NCBI RefSeq assembly: GCF_036850765.1
Contig: NC_089492.1
Coordinates: 169,506,296-169,570,295 of the forward strand
Source: Saccopteryx bilineata
Taxonomy: Eukaryota > Chordata > Mammalia > Chiroptera > Emballonuridae
Length of the DNA stretch: 64,000 nucleotides
Direction of reading: 5' to 3'
The number at the start of each line of letters is the position of its first letter. Position 1 is the first letter of the stretch. Positions 35,095 through 46,830 of the stretch are shown piece by piece. Below the pieces are notes generated by a model. The model saw only the letters and a program-made list of their open reading frames with translations, made no database searches and was not told the origin of the DNA. The translations under genes were made by a program, and so were the position numbers.

Positions 35095-35102
35095 TTCTAT
35101 CT
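35095..35102. repeat. Left 8-bp target-site duplication of hAT
   Basis: TTCTATCT immediately before the hAT left terminus; an identical copy is at 37950-37957. The L1 reads on normally across a single copy. Eight-base duplications are characteristic of hAT elements, and the central TA fits the nnnTAnnn preference reported for the Buster group. Confidence 0.95.
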
Positions 35103-37949
35103 CAGTGTTTCCCAACCGTTTTTGTGCCATGCCCCACCTTAACCTTTCTAAAATTTTTATGTCCCCCCCTATGTAACATACATAATTTTTAACATTAAAA
35201 AATTGATTTGTTCACTTAATAAACATAAATGATAAGTTTTAGGAAGAAATCACTATGAAATTGTTAACAAAACACAGTAAGTAAAATTTCAAAACATATA
35301 ATGAAAAACAGAAATTTAAATTCCAAATAATTTTAATAGAGGTTTTTCTATATTAATTTATTATTTTAATTTAGTGTGATCCTTGCGCTTGATGCTTGCT
35401 GCACAGAGATTTTATATTAGGTTCCAATTTGGTTAGCTTTAGTCTCAAGTCTCCACGTTGTGTTATATCCAGCCGAATTCTTTTTTTTTTTACCAGTAAA
35501 TCATTTACAGCACTAAATCCACATTCAGCTAAAAATGAAGATGGAAACGGTAGCAATAGTTTTCTTGCACATTTGGTTGAATTTGGGTATTTGATTTCTG
35601 TTTCCTCACAAAGCCATGCCATCGCTCCTTTGATATTAAATAAAGCTTTAACTGACTCATCATTTTGCAATTCTGCGAGTTCTTCTTCATACTGCATATT
35701 TGATATATCAGACAAATCCACTAACATTGGCTGCATCATCCATGTTGGGAAATCAATTTGTTTTAAATCAAAATCTTTCTTTTAAATCAGCCAATAGAAT
35801 ATTCAAATGATTGACAATAACAAAGCGGTATCAATTACTTCACATTTTTGGAGCCAATGAAACTGTTTAAAGTTTTTGTTGTTAATATGTTTCTGACATA
35901 ACTCAATATTGCTAATGAAACCAAATATCTTTGCTTTTGCATCGACAAGAGTTTTATTTGTTCCTTGAAGTTGCTTATTTAATATATTTAGTTTTTCAAA
36001 GATATCGGCTAAATAACTCACAAATGCTTTACCATCTATTGTTAACAGATACTTCATTTCAGGTTTGTCGCTTAAAAAATCACTAAGAGTATCAAACAGT
36101 TCCATAAATCTTTTCAAACAGTTTCCTTTAGATAGCCATCTTACTTCAGTATGAAGCAAAAATCTCACATGGTCTTCATTTTGTTCTTCACAAAATAGCT
36201 TGAAAAGACGCTCACATTTGGCACTAGCTTTAATAGCATTAACACACTTTATTACTGTATGTAATACTTCATTCAGAACAGGCAAGATGTTTTTAGCTAC
36301 CAAGTTTTCCCTATGAATAACACAATGCACAAGAATCATTTCTGGATTCGCATCTTTCATCAATTTTAAGCAGCCATTTTTCTTGCCCATCATATTGGGA
36401 GCACCATCTGCAGCACAAGATGTTATATTTTTCATTGGTATATCATTGACATCTAAGTAGTTTTTATTTTATTATATATATCTTTGGAGGTAGTGGTGCT
36501 TTCTAATCTTTTACAGAACATTTCTTCAGCAAAATGTCCTTTATCAATATATCTTACGTAAGTTATCAATACTGCCTCACTGTCTCTCAAAGTTGATTCA
36601 TCCATTTGCAAGGAGAATTTTCTGTTTTCAGCTTTTCAATAAGTTGTTTTTCAATATCCTCACTCATTTCGTCTATTCTTCTGCTAACAGAATTGTTACT
36701 GAGTGGCATAGCTTTTACATCTTTGTCATCTTTTTCAAGAACCGTTTTAAGAAATGCTGATATTGACGGTTTTATTAAATTCTCTCCTATAGTGTGATTT
36801 TCTCCAGTTTTAGTGATGAGTAAAGAAATTTGATAACTAGCCTCAAGAACACGATTATTAGTTGAAGTATGAGCAGTAAATAGAGACTTTAATGTTCTTT
36901 TTTCAAAATTTTTCTTTAAAGTTTTAAAGTAACTCAAATCTGAATTAATGTGAGCACTATGTTTCGCCTTCAAATGCGCCTCAAGACGACCTCGTTTCAT
37001 TGATTCGTTGGTCAAGCATTGCTGGCATAGAAGACAAAAAGGAATCTGCTCATCGTGAACAGCAGGTATGAACCCAAATTTTAAATATTCCTCCGAATAC
37101 TGACGAGTTTTTTTCTTGCTTGCACCACTCATTTTACTATGGGCTATAAGAAATAAAAATAAGATCAATTAAAAACTAATATTAAAATATGTGTTAAAAT
37201 ATATTCAATGTGACATAGAGTAAACATATACTAAAAATTCATATTTATTGAAATGTATATAACATATTTACTGCACTACCACCGCAAATCAAAAGGTATC
37301 TATATTTTTTCTACTTGACAAAATTTTCTGGAAAGTTATGCTTCTAAAATTAAAATTGTCGTGCATGCACTATTATAGCCTCAATAATATTTATAAAATA
37401 TTATTGCTTTCTAGCCCCGATGCAAGAAGTACTTAATAAAGAGTTTAATATTGATAAAAATAAAATCAAATACTTACCAATTATATCTATACAATATATA
37501 TGTATATTTATTAAATCAATGAGCTTTTACAACAGTTTTGACTGACACTTATTTCAAATTAACACCAACTGAATGATGTGAAACACTACAGAAGTTGTGA
37601 TGGGCCAATTAGGTGAGAATAACTGCGTTGTTTAGCGAGTTTTTAAAACGTATGGGGTTCCCCGCGGCAGACAGCACGCTCCGTGGTGAACCCAGGATGA
37701 AGTTTACTTGACGACGCCAATCACCCAGTTGATATTTTGGTCTAGTCAAACAAAATTATACTTAATAATTATTTACCGCAATTATTTAAGAATTGTAATT
37801 TTTGTTAAATTTGGCACCGATATCTAGCATTGCATTTAAATGGCCCGAGGTGAAAGAGTTAAAGTCGTGTCGAGTCCATTTTTAAACTGCCCCCCTTAAC
37901 TATCGAATTGCCCCCCTGTGGGGCGTGGGCCCCACGTTGGGAAACACTG
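35103..37949 (-). mobile_element. hAT DNA transposon (Buster-like), 2847 bp
   Basis: Terminal inverted repeats are CAGTGTTTCCCAAC at 35103-35116 and its exact complement at 37936-37949, with perfect 8-bp target duplications outside. The interior encodes, on the minus strand, a BED zinc finger, hAT catalytic-core segments and a C-terminal dimerisation segment (37132 to 35371). The length and intact ends make this a complete, once-autonomous element rather than an internally deleted derivative. The coding region is now broken by several shifts and stops. Confidence 0.95.
35371..37132 (-). pseudogene. hAT transposase with BED zinc finger (broken)
   Basis: Three open pieces follow in order on the minus strand. 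Piece 1 (37132-36587 from MSGASKK) has the BED-type finger CLLCQQC..HLKAKH (C-x2-C and H-x4-H). Piece 2 (36435-35803) has AADGAPNMMGKKNG, containing the first catalytic Asp of hAT enzymes, and VRWLSKGN, the conserved RW segment. Piece 3 (35739-35371) has ECGFSAVNDLL, whose Glu sits where hAT enzymes carry the third acidic residue, then the hydrophobic dimerisation part. A shift occurs near 36600, further damage near 36440-36480, and another pair of shifts between 35805 and 35740. The type resembles Buster-group transposases, from which host genes such as ZBED5 and SCAND3 derive. Confidence 0.88.
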
Positions 37950-37957
37950 TTCTATCT
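37950..37957. repeat. Right 8-bp target-site duplication of hAT
   Basis: TTCTATCT directly after the hAT right terminus, identical to 35095-35102. Confidence 0.95.
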
Positions 37958-38075
37958 GGTTTTCTTTGTGCCCCTCCCTTCCCCAACCCCTCTCTCCTTC
38001 TTCGCCCCCTCCCCCCTCCCCCACCCTCCACCCCTGTTGCCATCACATTCTTGTTCATGTCTCTGAGTCTCATTT

Positions 38076-41000
38076 TTATGTCCCATCTATGTATGGTTTC
38101 ATATAGTTCTTAGTTTTTTTTCTGATTTACTTATTTCACTCCGTATAATGTTGTCAAGGTCCATCCATGTTATTGTAAATGATCCGATGTCATCATTTCT
38201 TATGGCTGAGTAGTATTCCATAGTATATATGTACCAAAGCTTTTTAATCCACTCGTCCTCTGATGGACACTTGGGCTGTTTCCAGATCTTCGCTATTGTG
38301 AACAATGCTGCCACAAACATGCGGGTGCATTTCTCCTTTTCGAGCCGTTCTATGGTGTCCTTGGGGTATATTCCTAAAAGTGGGATAGCTGGGTCAAAAG
38401 GCAGTTCGATTTTCAGATTTTTGAGGAATCTCCATACTGTTTTCCACAGTGGCTGCACCAGTCTGCATTCCCACCAGCAGTGCAGAAGGGTTCCCCTTTC
38501 TCCACATCCTCGCCAGCACTTATTCTGTGTTGTTTTGTTGATAAGCGCCATTCTGACTGGTGTGAGGTGATATCTCATTGTGGTTTTAATTTGCATTTCT
38601 CTAATGATTAGTGATGTTGAGCATTTTTTCATATGCCTATTGGCCATCTGTACGTCCTCTTTGGAGAAGTGTCTATTGATCTCTTTTGCCCAATTTTGGA
38701 TTGGGTTGTTTGTCTTCCTGGTGTTGAGTTTTACAAGTTCTTTATAAATTTTGGTTATTAACCCTTTATCAGACGTATTGTCAAATATGTTCTCTCATTG
38801 TGTAGTTTGTCTTTTTATTCTGTTCTTGTTGTCTTTAGCTGTGCAAAAGCTTTTTAGTTTGATATAGTCCCATTTGTTTATCCTGTCTTTTATTTCACTT
38901 CCCCATGGAGATAAATCAGCAAATATATTGCTCCGAGAGATGTCAGAGAGCTTACTGCCTATGTTTTCTTCTAAGATGCTTATGGTTTCACGGCCTACAT
39001 TTAAGTCTTTTATCCATTTTGAGTTTATTTTTGTGAGTGGTGTAAGCTGGTGATCTAGTTTCATTTTTTTGCAGGTAGCTGTCCAATTTTCCCAACACCA
39101 TTTGTTAAAGAGGCTGTCTTTACTCCATTGTATTTCCTTGCCTCCTTTGTCAAATATCAGTTGTCCATAGAGCTGTGGGTTTATTTCTGGGTTCTCTGTT
39201 CTGTTCCATTGATCTATATGCCTGTTCTTATGCCAGTACCATGCTGTTTTGAGTACAACGACCTTGTAGTATAACTTGATATCAGAAGTGTGATACCTCC
39301 CACTTTATTCTTCTTTTTTAAGATTGCTGAGGTTATTCGTGTTCTTTTTTGGTTCCATATAAAATTTTGGAATATGTGTTCTATATCTTTGAAGTAAGTC
39401 ATCGGTATTTTAATTGGTATTGCATTGAATTTATAGATTGCTTTGGGTAATATAAACATTTTAATGATGTTTATTCTTCCTAACCATGAGCACGGTATAT
39501 GCTTCCACTTGTTTGTATCTTCCTTGATTTCTTTTATCAATGCTTTGTAATTTTCCGAGTACAAGTCTTTAGTCTCCTTGGTTAAGTTTACTCCTAGGTA
39601 CTTTATTTTTTTGGTTGTAATTGTGAAGGGGATTGTTTCCTTAATTTCTCTTTCTGACTGTTCATTGTTGGTGTATAAAAATGCCTCTGATTTCTGAGTA
39701 TTGATTTTATATTCTGACACTTTGCTGAATTCATTTATCAGGTCCAGTAGTTTTTTGACTGAGACTTTAGGGTTTTCTATATACAATATCATATCATCTG
39801 CAAATAATGATAGTTTTACTTCTTCTTTTCCAACTTGAATGCCTTTTATTTCTTCTCCTTGTCTGATTGCTGTGGCTAAGACTTCCAGGACTATGTTAAA
39901 TAAGAATGGTGAAAGGGCACCCCTGCCTTGTTCCTGATCTTAAGGGTATTGCTTTTAATTTTTGCCCATTGAGTATGATGTTGGCTGTGGGTTTCTCATA
40001 GATGGCTTTTTATCATGTTGAGATATGTTCCCTGTATTCCCACTTTGCTGAGAGTTTTGATCATGGATGGGAGCTAGATTTTATCAAATGCTTTTTCTGC
40101 ATCTATTGAAATTATCATGTGGTTTTTCTCCTTCTTTTTGTTTATGTGATGAATCACATTGATTGATTTACAAATATTGTACCATCCTTGCCTCCCCAGA
40201 ATAAATCCCACTTGATCATGGTGTATGATTTTTTCCATATATTGTTGGATCCGGTTTGCTACCATTTTGTTGAGGATTTTAGCATCTGTATTCATTAGAG
40301 ATATTGGCCTATAATTTTCTTTCTTTGTGTTGGCTTTGCCTGGTTTTGGAATCAGAATTATGTTCGCCTCATAAAAGGAGCTTGGAGTCTTCCTTCCTCT
40401 TGAATTTTTTGAAATAGTTCGAGAAGGATAGGAGTTAGTTCTTCTTTGAATATTTGGTAGAATTCCATTGTGAAGCCACCGGGCCCCGGACTTTTCTTTG
40501 TTGGGAGTTTTTTGATAACTGTTTCGATCTCATTTGGTGTAATCGGTCTGTTTAGGTTTTCTGATTCTTCCAGATTGATTTTTGGAAGATTGTATGTTTC
40601 TAGGAATTTATCCATTTCATCTAGGTTGTCTAGTTTTTTGGCATACAGTTCTTTATAGTATTTTCTTATCATATTTTGTATTTCTGTTGTGTCAGTTGTT
40701 ATTTCTCCTCTCTCATTTCTAATCTTATTTATTTGAGTCCTCTCTCTCTTTTTCTTGGTGAGTCTAGTTAAATGTTCATCAATCTTGTTTACCTTTTTAA
40801 AGAACCAGCTCCTAGTTTCATTGATCCTCTGTATTGTTTCTTTAGCCTTTATGTCATTTATTTCTGCTCTGATCTTTATTATTTCCTTCCTTCTACTACA
40901 TTTGGGCTTTACTTGCTGTTCATTTTCTTATTCTTTTACATGCAGGGCTAAATTCTTTATTTGAGCTTTTTCTAGCTTCTGAAAGTGTGCCTGTAGTGCT

Positions 41001-41895
41001 ATGAACTTCCCTCTCAGTACTGCTTTCGCTGTGTCCCATACATTTTGAGTTGTTGTATGCCTATTGTCATTTGTTTTTAGAAATTGTTTTATTTATTCTT
41101 TAATATCATTCTTAATCCATTCATTATTTAACAACCTGCTATTTAGTTTCCATGTGTTTGAGAATTTTTGAGCTTTTCTGTTGTGGTTCATTTCTAGTTT
41201 CATGCCGTTGTGATCGGAGAAAGTGCTTGATATGATTTCAGTCTTCTTAAATTTGTTGAGAGCACTTTTGTGCCCTAACATGTGGTCTGTCCTAGAGAAT
41301 GTACCATGAGCACTTGAAAAGAATGTATATTCTGCTGCTTTAGGGTGAAGAGTTCTGAAGATATCTATTAAATCGAGTTGATCTAGTGTTTCCAATAAGT
41401 CTGCTGTTTCTTTGTTAATTTTCTTTCTTGAGGATCTATCTAGTGATGTTAGTGGGGTATTGAAATCCCCTACTATTATAGTATTGCTGTTGATCTCGCC
41501 CTTTAAATCCATCAAAGTCTGCTTTATATATTTGGGTGCTCCTATATTAGGTGCATAGATATTTATAATAGTTATATCTTCCTGTTGGATTACTCCCTTT
41601 ATCATTATGTAGTGGCCTTTTTATCTCTTACTATATCCTTTGTTTTAAAGTCCATTTTGTCTGATATAAATATTGCTACCCCAGCTTTTTTTTCATTTCC
41701 ATTTGCATGAAACGTTTTTTTCGATCCTTTTACCTTCAACCTATGTGCATCTTTTAATTTAAGGTGTGTCTCTTGTAGACAGCATATGCACGGGTCCTGT
41801 TTTCTTATCCATGCAGCTACCCTATGTCTTTTGATTGGATCATTTAATCCATTTACATTTAAGGTTATTATTGATATGTAGTTGTTTATTGCCAT
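38076..41895 (-). pseudogene. L1 ORF2, family B copy B2, broken
   Basis: Starts at ATG 41893-41895 (MAINNYISIITLNVNGLN) and covers endonuclease (SDHNGMKLE at about 41210), reverse transcriptase (about 39780-40670) and the C-terminal cysteine motif [18 protein letters not shown] (about 38470-38520). At least six interruptions are present; the longest open pieces are 38099-38647, 39214-39792 and 41093-41605. Total length of about 3820 bases is near the family norm. Confidence 0.9.
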
Positions 41896-41961
41896 TTTCT
41901 TCTTTAAAGGTGTATTCCTTTTTTTTTTTTTTTTCTGTATTCTTTTCCCACTTTGATCTGT

Positions 41962-42855
41962 TTACACCAGGCCCCTTAATATTTCCTGCAGCATTGGTTT
42001 GGTTGTAATGAATTCCTTGAGTTGTTTTTTGTCTGGGAAGCTTTTTATTTCTTCTTCGATTTTAAATGATAGCCTTGCTGGATAAAGTAGTCTTGGTTGT
42101 AGGTTCTTGTTCTGCATTACTTTGAATATTTCTTGCCATTCCCTTCTGGCCTCAAGTGTTTCTGTTGAGAAGTCAGATGCCATCCTTATGAAGGCTCCTT
42201 TGTAGGTGATAACTTTTTTTTCTCTTGCAGCTTTTAATATTTTCTCTTTATCGCTTAGCTTTGGTATTTTAATTATGATGTGTCTTGGTGTAGGTTTCTT
42301 TGGGTTTCTCTTTAATGGAGTCCTCTGTGCTTCTTGGATTTGTGAGAGTTTGTCTTGCATTAATTTAGGGAAGTTTTCAGCTATGATATGATTGAACAAA
42401 GTCTCTATCCCTTGTTCTTTTTCTTCTTCTTCAGGAACCCCTATGATGCGGATGTTATTTCTCTTCATGTTGTCACAGAGCTCTCTAAGAGTTTTCTTTG
42501 ACTTTTTGAGTCTCTTTTTTCTTTTCTTCTCTGCTTTCATGCCTTCATTCCAGTTGTCCTCTAACTCGCTGATTTGATCCTCTGCTCTATCTATCCTGTT
42601 TTTAATTCCTTCCATTGTGGTCTTTATTTCTGATATTGTATTTGTCGTCTCCATCTGATTCTTTTTTATACTTGCTATTTCTTTATTTTTGTTTTCAAAC
42701 TGCCCCTCCATTGTTGTTCTAAGATCCCTAAGCATCCTTACAGTCATTATTTTGAACTCCGCATCTGGAAGTTTGATTATTTCCATATCACTCAGTTCAT
42801 CTCCTGAAGGTGTCTCTTGTGGTTTCATTTGAATTGCACTTCTTTGTCTTCTCAT
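41962..42855 (-). CDS. L1 ORF1 (RNA-binding protein), family B, intact
   Basis: An uninterrupted 297-residue frame beginning MRRQRSAIQMKPQETPSGDE. The N-terminal half (about residues 25-130) is charged and heptad-like, as in the ORF1p coiled coil. The middle (about 145-240) is the RNA-recognition-like domain, with NNIRIIGVPE and RHIIIKIPKLSDKEKILKAA. The C-terminal domain follows (AREKKVITYKG, ARREWQEIFKVMQ, LLYPARLSF). Length is close to the usual 300-340 residues. It lies 66 bases upstream of the ORF2 start. ORF2 of the same element is broken, so it could act only in trans, if transcribed. No evidence of host use. Confidence 0.85.
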   Translation of the reverse strand: MRRQRSAIQMKPQETPSGDELSDMEIIKLPDAEFKIMTVRMLRDLRTTMEGQFENKNKEIASIKKNQMETTNTISEIKTTMEGIKNRIDRAEDQISELEDNWNEGMKAEKKRKKRLKKSKKTLRELCDNMKRNNIRIIGVPEEEEKEQGIETLFNHIIAENFPKLMQDKLSQIQEAQRTPLKRNPKKPTPRHIIIKIPKLSDKEKILKAAREKKVITYKGAFIRMASDFSTETLEARREWQEIFKVMQNKNLQPRLLYPARLSFKIEEEIKSFPDKKQLKEFITTKPMLQEILRGLV

Positions 42856-43780
42856 TGTCTTTTTTTGGGTGTTTTATTTGTAGTGTTGGTTGAGTCTAGG
42901 CTTGGTGTTGTCTGCCTCCAGTTTTCAGTTGTGTTATTTCTAGGTCTTCTTGGGTTGGTATCAGCTGTTATCTGTAATCCACTTTCAGATTTGGGCAGCT
43001 TTGAAGTCTTGATTTGTTAGTTTTCTTAACAGGTGATAGTCTTGTTTACTGATCTCAGCAGGGTGCTTCCTTGAAACTGTATACAGGAATTCAACCTGTA
43101 TACAACCTGTATAACCTGAGACTCTGAAGTTCTCTTTAGCCAACTAATCTCCCTGGGGGCAGCGTGTTTTCTCAGCTTCAGTAGGGGGAGGTGTATCTCA
43201 GATCTCCATGGAGACCTGAGTTACTGCCCCTCCTCCCCACTTCTTGTTTTCAGCTGTGTCTTGTTTGCTGATTGGAGCTGGAGAGATGTCCGGAGATCTC
43301 TGATTCAGAAGCAATTCAGCTCTGTTTTGTGAAACATTCAGTCCCTCCCCCAGCTATGGCCACCTCCAGCATGGATGAGTCAGCTTTTTTAGATCATCTC
43401 CTTCATTCCTTAGCCCCTCACAGTCTGTCTCTCTCTCTTTCCTTTCCACTTGAGAGATAAGCTGGTCTTTTCAACACACCTCGCTCCCTGGTCGCCAGGC
43501 AAGTGGCTGTGAGCAGTAGTTTCTGCTGTTTTCCCTTGTGTGAGATCCCCTCTGGGCTCTCAGCCTCGCCCCCCGCCTCTGTTCCTGTAAGCAGGGAATA
43601 TTCAGTCACTCCCTACCAGGTTTGTTGTGGCTTCTTCTTTGCTCCTTGGTTTTTGAGAGCTGTTCTTGCAGTTCAGAGTTGGTTTTTCATGCTGATTTTT
43701 TCTAAATTAATTTGTATTCCAGTTTGGTGGTGAGAGCTGGGCATGTGTGCGTCTGCCTGCTCTGCTGCCATCTTTTTCTC
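42856..43780 (-). promoter_or_regulatory. Family B L1 5'UTR
   Basis: 925 bases between the L1 5' end (complement AGAGAAAAAGATGGCAGCAG near 43760-43780) and the ORF1 ATG. It contains CAACCTGTAT-type short repeats at 43085-43115. It is shorter and less GC-rich than the 5'UTR at 9956-11195. L1 5'UTRs contain the internal promoter; no individual factor sites were assigned. Confidence 0.75.
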
Positions 43781-43795
43781 TGTAGTCATTTATTT
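43781..43795. repeat. Right target-site duplication of family B L1
   Basis: TGTAGTCATTTATTT, partner of 34931-34945 (14 of 15 identical). Confidence 0.85.
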
Positions 43796-44360
43796 TTGCA
43801 CTTACCTCCCTTCCCTTTGGGATCAAATTTGTAAAAAGTTCTTTATGGCCGAAGTTTAGGTATTTTGAACCTATATGTTTTTCTCTGTATTTTATTATTT
43901 TAGAGCCTATATTTAAATCTTTGATTTATTTTAAATAAATTTTTATGCATAGTGAGAAACTGTAGTCAAGTATCATGTTTTGCATGTGGCTTTAAAATAA
44001 TCTAACACTGTTAACTCAACAGGCTTTTCCACCCTTTATTGTGTGCCTTAAACTATTTTGTAAATAGTTTTTGCCCATATATGGGCAAAATGTATTTGCC
44101 CATATATATGGGGTTTATTTCTGGGCTTTTGATTCTGCTTCATTTTTCTGTGTTTAATTAATTAATTACTAAATTACATTCTCATTTATTTATTTTGCCG
44201 GTATTATGCTGTTTTGATTATCATGGTTCTGTAGTATACTGAGCAGTAAGGTAATATAATACCTTCACCTTTCTTCCTTTTTCTCAGGACTGCTTTGACT
44301 ATTTGGGGGTCCTTTGTAATTTTGTACAAATTTGATAATTTCTTGTTGTTTTTTAAAATA
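43796..44360 (-). mobile_element. Old L1 ORF2 fragment, right part
   Basis: Continues the old minus-strand L1 from 34930: TTTGCACTTACCTCCCTTCC, TTTGATTTATT, TGCATGTGGCTTT (compare 18860-19100), then the region like 19220-19380 (ATTATGCTGTTTTGATTATC). It is heavily decayed, with a short internal repeat around TGCCCATATATGGG at 44060-44110. Confidence 0.75.
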
Positions 44361-44650
44361 ATGAATGAACATTGAGAACATTATACTATTGTATATGAAA
44401 TGAATGAATCAGAAAAAGCTAAGAACTATGTGATTTCACACATAAGTGGTATATAACACTAAGGCTTATGGACAGAAATAAATGTAAAGTGGTTATTAGA
44501 GCAAGATGTCCTTGAGGTAGGGGCATAAAGAGAAATATATCTCACATAGGTGGGATATAAAACTGAGACTCATGGACATAGATAAGAATAAAATGGTTAC
44601 TTGAGGGAGAGGGTGGGTCAATGAAAAAAAATAAGGACAAATATATGATG
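44361..44650 (+). mobile_element. Old L1 3' end fragments
   Basis: GAATGAATCAGAAAAAGCTA, AGAACTATGTGATTTCACAC and, again, GGTGGGATATAAAACTGAGA are L1 terminal coding/3'UTR motifs. They occur twice (from about 44395 and 44535), so two overlapping or tandem old L1 ends may be present. Confidence 0.55.
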
Positions 44651-44724
44651 ATGAAAAATAATTTGACTTTAGGTGGTAAGCCCACTGTGCAGTCAGCAGC
44701 TTAAGGGCAATAGAAATATTCAAT

Positions 44725-45090
44725 AAGACACTGACCAGTTTTCTCTGTGGCAGACCATCAGGCCAGGGTGTACATGTTCCAGTTTAATTCCTGGTCAGGG
44801 AACAGAGGAAAAGTGACCATCTGCTTTTCCACTGCACCCATTTTCTCTTTCTCTTCCCCTCCCCTCATGCAATCCTGCTGCCATGGTTCCATTGGTTTAA
44901 GTGTCTCACTCTGGAGAACTGTGGACAGTTTCGTGGAGCCTTTGCCTCAGGCATTAAAAATAGCTCAGTTGTAAAAATGGCCCCAAATGTACAGAGCTTT
45001 GGCCCCAGGTGGGGGTTGATGAATAGATCCCGGTTGGTGCACATGTGGGAGTCTGTCTTTCTATCTCTTTTCCTCTTACCAGAAAAAGAA
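44725..45090 (+). mobile_element. Old tRNA-derived SINE, type 1
   Basis: A diverged type 1 SINE: head region with GGTCAGGGAACAGAGG (GGCCAGGGCACACAGG in young copies), CATCTGCTTTTCCACTGCAC, TCCATTGG, GGAGCCTTTGCCTCAGGC, ATAGATCCCGGTTGG and GGGAGTCTGTC before a decayed tail. Confidence 0.8.
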
Positions 45091-45149
45091 AAAATGGTTC
45101 ACTGAAACTCTGCTCTTGTTGATCGATGTCATCACATTAAATTTACTTT

Positions 45150-45420
45150 TCTTTTCTTCTTTCTCAAGTAAGAGAGGGGAGATAAAAAGGCAGACTCTAG
45201 CATGTGTTTGGACTGAGATTCACTGGTCAACTTCTGCAACCAATGCTCTGGCCATCCGGGGCCATGCTTGCAACTGAGCTATTTTTATTTCCTGAGGTGG
45301 AGGCTCCATGGAGCCACTCTCAGCACCCAAAACCAGTGGAACAGGAGCCTCTGGTCTTAATGGCTTGCTTCTCCTTAGGCATGGGACCGCTGCCCTATAA
45401 GTAAGTGAACCAGTTACCCC
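45150..45420 (-). mobile_element. Old SINE, complement, decayed
   Basis: Contains complement-like landmarks of the type 1 SINE: GGCAGACTCTAGCATGTG (AGACAGACTCCCGCATGCG in young copies), CCAATGCTCTGGCCATCCGG, and GAGGTGGAGGCTCCATGGAG. The tRNA-like head is not recognisable. Confidence 0.55.
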
Positions 45421-46308
45421 CAGCATTTCTGTCTTTTTGTTCCTGTACAAAAGGACAGCTGTGACCTATGTGTTGTGACTACATGGAGGAAGAAAGATTT
45501 GATTCCTTGGAAACACTGCCTTGGATATATTGGCTTTTGCAATCCCGCACCATGTGGGAGGAGAAATGCTGGTGGCCTGCTGCCTCTTGAAGATGTGGAG
45601 CTGGTGGGGGAGGCCTTTTTGGCCATATTTACCGGGAGTGTTGTGTTCATAATGATAATATAGTGGTGGGTAGGTTTTGACTTCAGTCCCACAGAAATTT
45701 TTCTAAAAACCAATATTTAGTAGATTTTGTTGAATAATTTTTTTTTTTACTATGTGTTCTTAGAATAATTGTCTTTTCTCATTTAATTACTTTTCTGTTT
45801 TTTTGTTTGACAATGATTTTTGAATGTTGTGGACATTTAGATATTATATTCTGGTAGTTGAAATTCTCTGTCAGGTGCTGATCAACAGCTGCTGGTTGAC
45901 ATAGTCACAGAAAAAAGAGGCACAATGATACTTTCCCCTTTAACTTTATGAATTAATTTGGTTTTTTTATCCCTCTTTTCTGGTTGTATGTGCTATCATT
46001 CATGGCACAGGGATAATAGCACCATGCAGATAATTTCCCTGCAGATTCATAGTAATTTCTCTGAAAATGAGACAGGGGGTGTGAGCTTCACAAAAAATCT
46101 TATAAAGCCCCTTTACCTGGGTTCATAGATATAAGAGGTTGTCTATGATATCCCTGAAAATGATTAAGTCTGTAGAAAAATTTCCTCCTATTAATCATGT
46201 TAGAAAAATAGATTGTGAATTATGAATGGGTAGGAAACAGTAACTATACACAAAAGCACTTTTTAATCTTCACTTAATTCATTACTTTACCTCCCTAGCA
46301 TTTTCATG
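45421..46308. other. No recognised feature
   Basis: No gene or clear repeat was recognised. Frames are below 100 codons. Confidence 0.35.
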
Positions 46309-46810
46309 TGGTGGAGCAGAGAAACTTTTCTTTCTTCTTGCATACCTGACCTGCAGGTGGTGGAACACTCTGAGAAAAATATAGTTAGAACTTAAGTAGT
46401 ATATGAATATAGTTGATAAATGAAATTTGACTAGAGAGTAGACCCTAGATAAAATAGTTATTAATCAATAGTGACCTCTTAAAAGCTTGCACCAATATTG
46501 TTGTTGCTGCTCAAGTTATTTTATAACTGTACTTAGAATGACTTACCACCTGATTTATAGCTTACATATAGAAATGTACTAACCATTGCCTAGAAATATG
46601 TAACCATAGTGAAAGAAAAACAATTATTAATCAATGTATTCTGTATACTATGTGATTGTAACTTAGTGTGTGTGTGTAAAAAAGCTATACTAGCCATTGG
46701 CGAAGATGCCTGGCAGTGAATGCTAAAAAATCAGCTCTCTCACTTGTTTCATGCTGACGCCATCTCTTCCTGTGTGACTCCTGGATTTTCCCTGGGGCTG
46801 GACCCTGGCA
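46309..46810 (+). mobile_element. Endogenous retrovirus 5' LTR, class II-like (probable)
   Basis: I infer an LTR because a tRNA-Lys-type primer-binding site begins two bases after a terminal CA at 46809-46810, and gag-like coding sequence follows. The right part (46730-46810) is of the expected U5 type. The left boundary is uncertain; a TG at about 46309 would give a length near 500 bases. No second LTR was found; a family A L1 interrupts the element to the right. Confidence 0.55.
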
Positions 46811-46812
46811 TT

Positions 46813-46830
46813 TGATGCTTGAACAGGGAC
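46813..46830 (+). promoter_or_regulatory. Retroviral primer-binding site, tRNA-Lys type
   Basis: TGATGCTTGAACAGGGAC matches the 18-base site complementary to the 3' end of tRNA-Lys3 at 14 of 18 positions, and all four differences are transitions, as expected from decay. It lies two bases after the CA that would end the LTR. Confidence 0.7.

Larger units (their letters stand above)
34946..43780 (-). mobile_element. Full-length family B L1 (B2), carrying a hAT element
   Basis: From the left: complement of the A-rich tail and 3' end (to 35102), a hAT transposon (35103-37949), the rest of the 3'UTR (37950-38075), ORF2 (38076-41895), ORF1 (41962-42855) and a 925-base 5'UTR ending at 43780. Without the hAT and its extra target copy the L1 is about 5.98 kb. 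It is itself inserted into an older L1, since flanking sequence at 34930 and 43796 joins in register. Confidence 0.95.
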
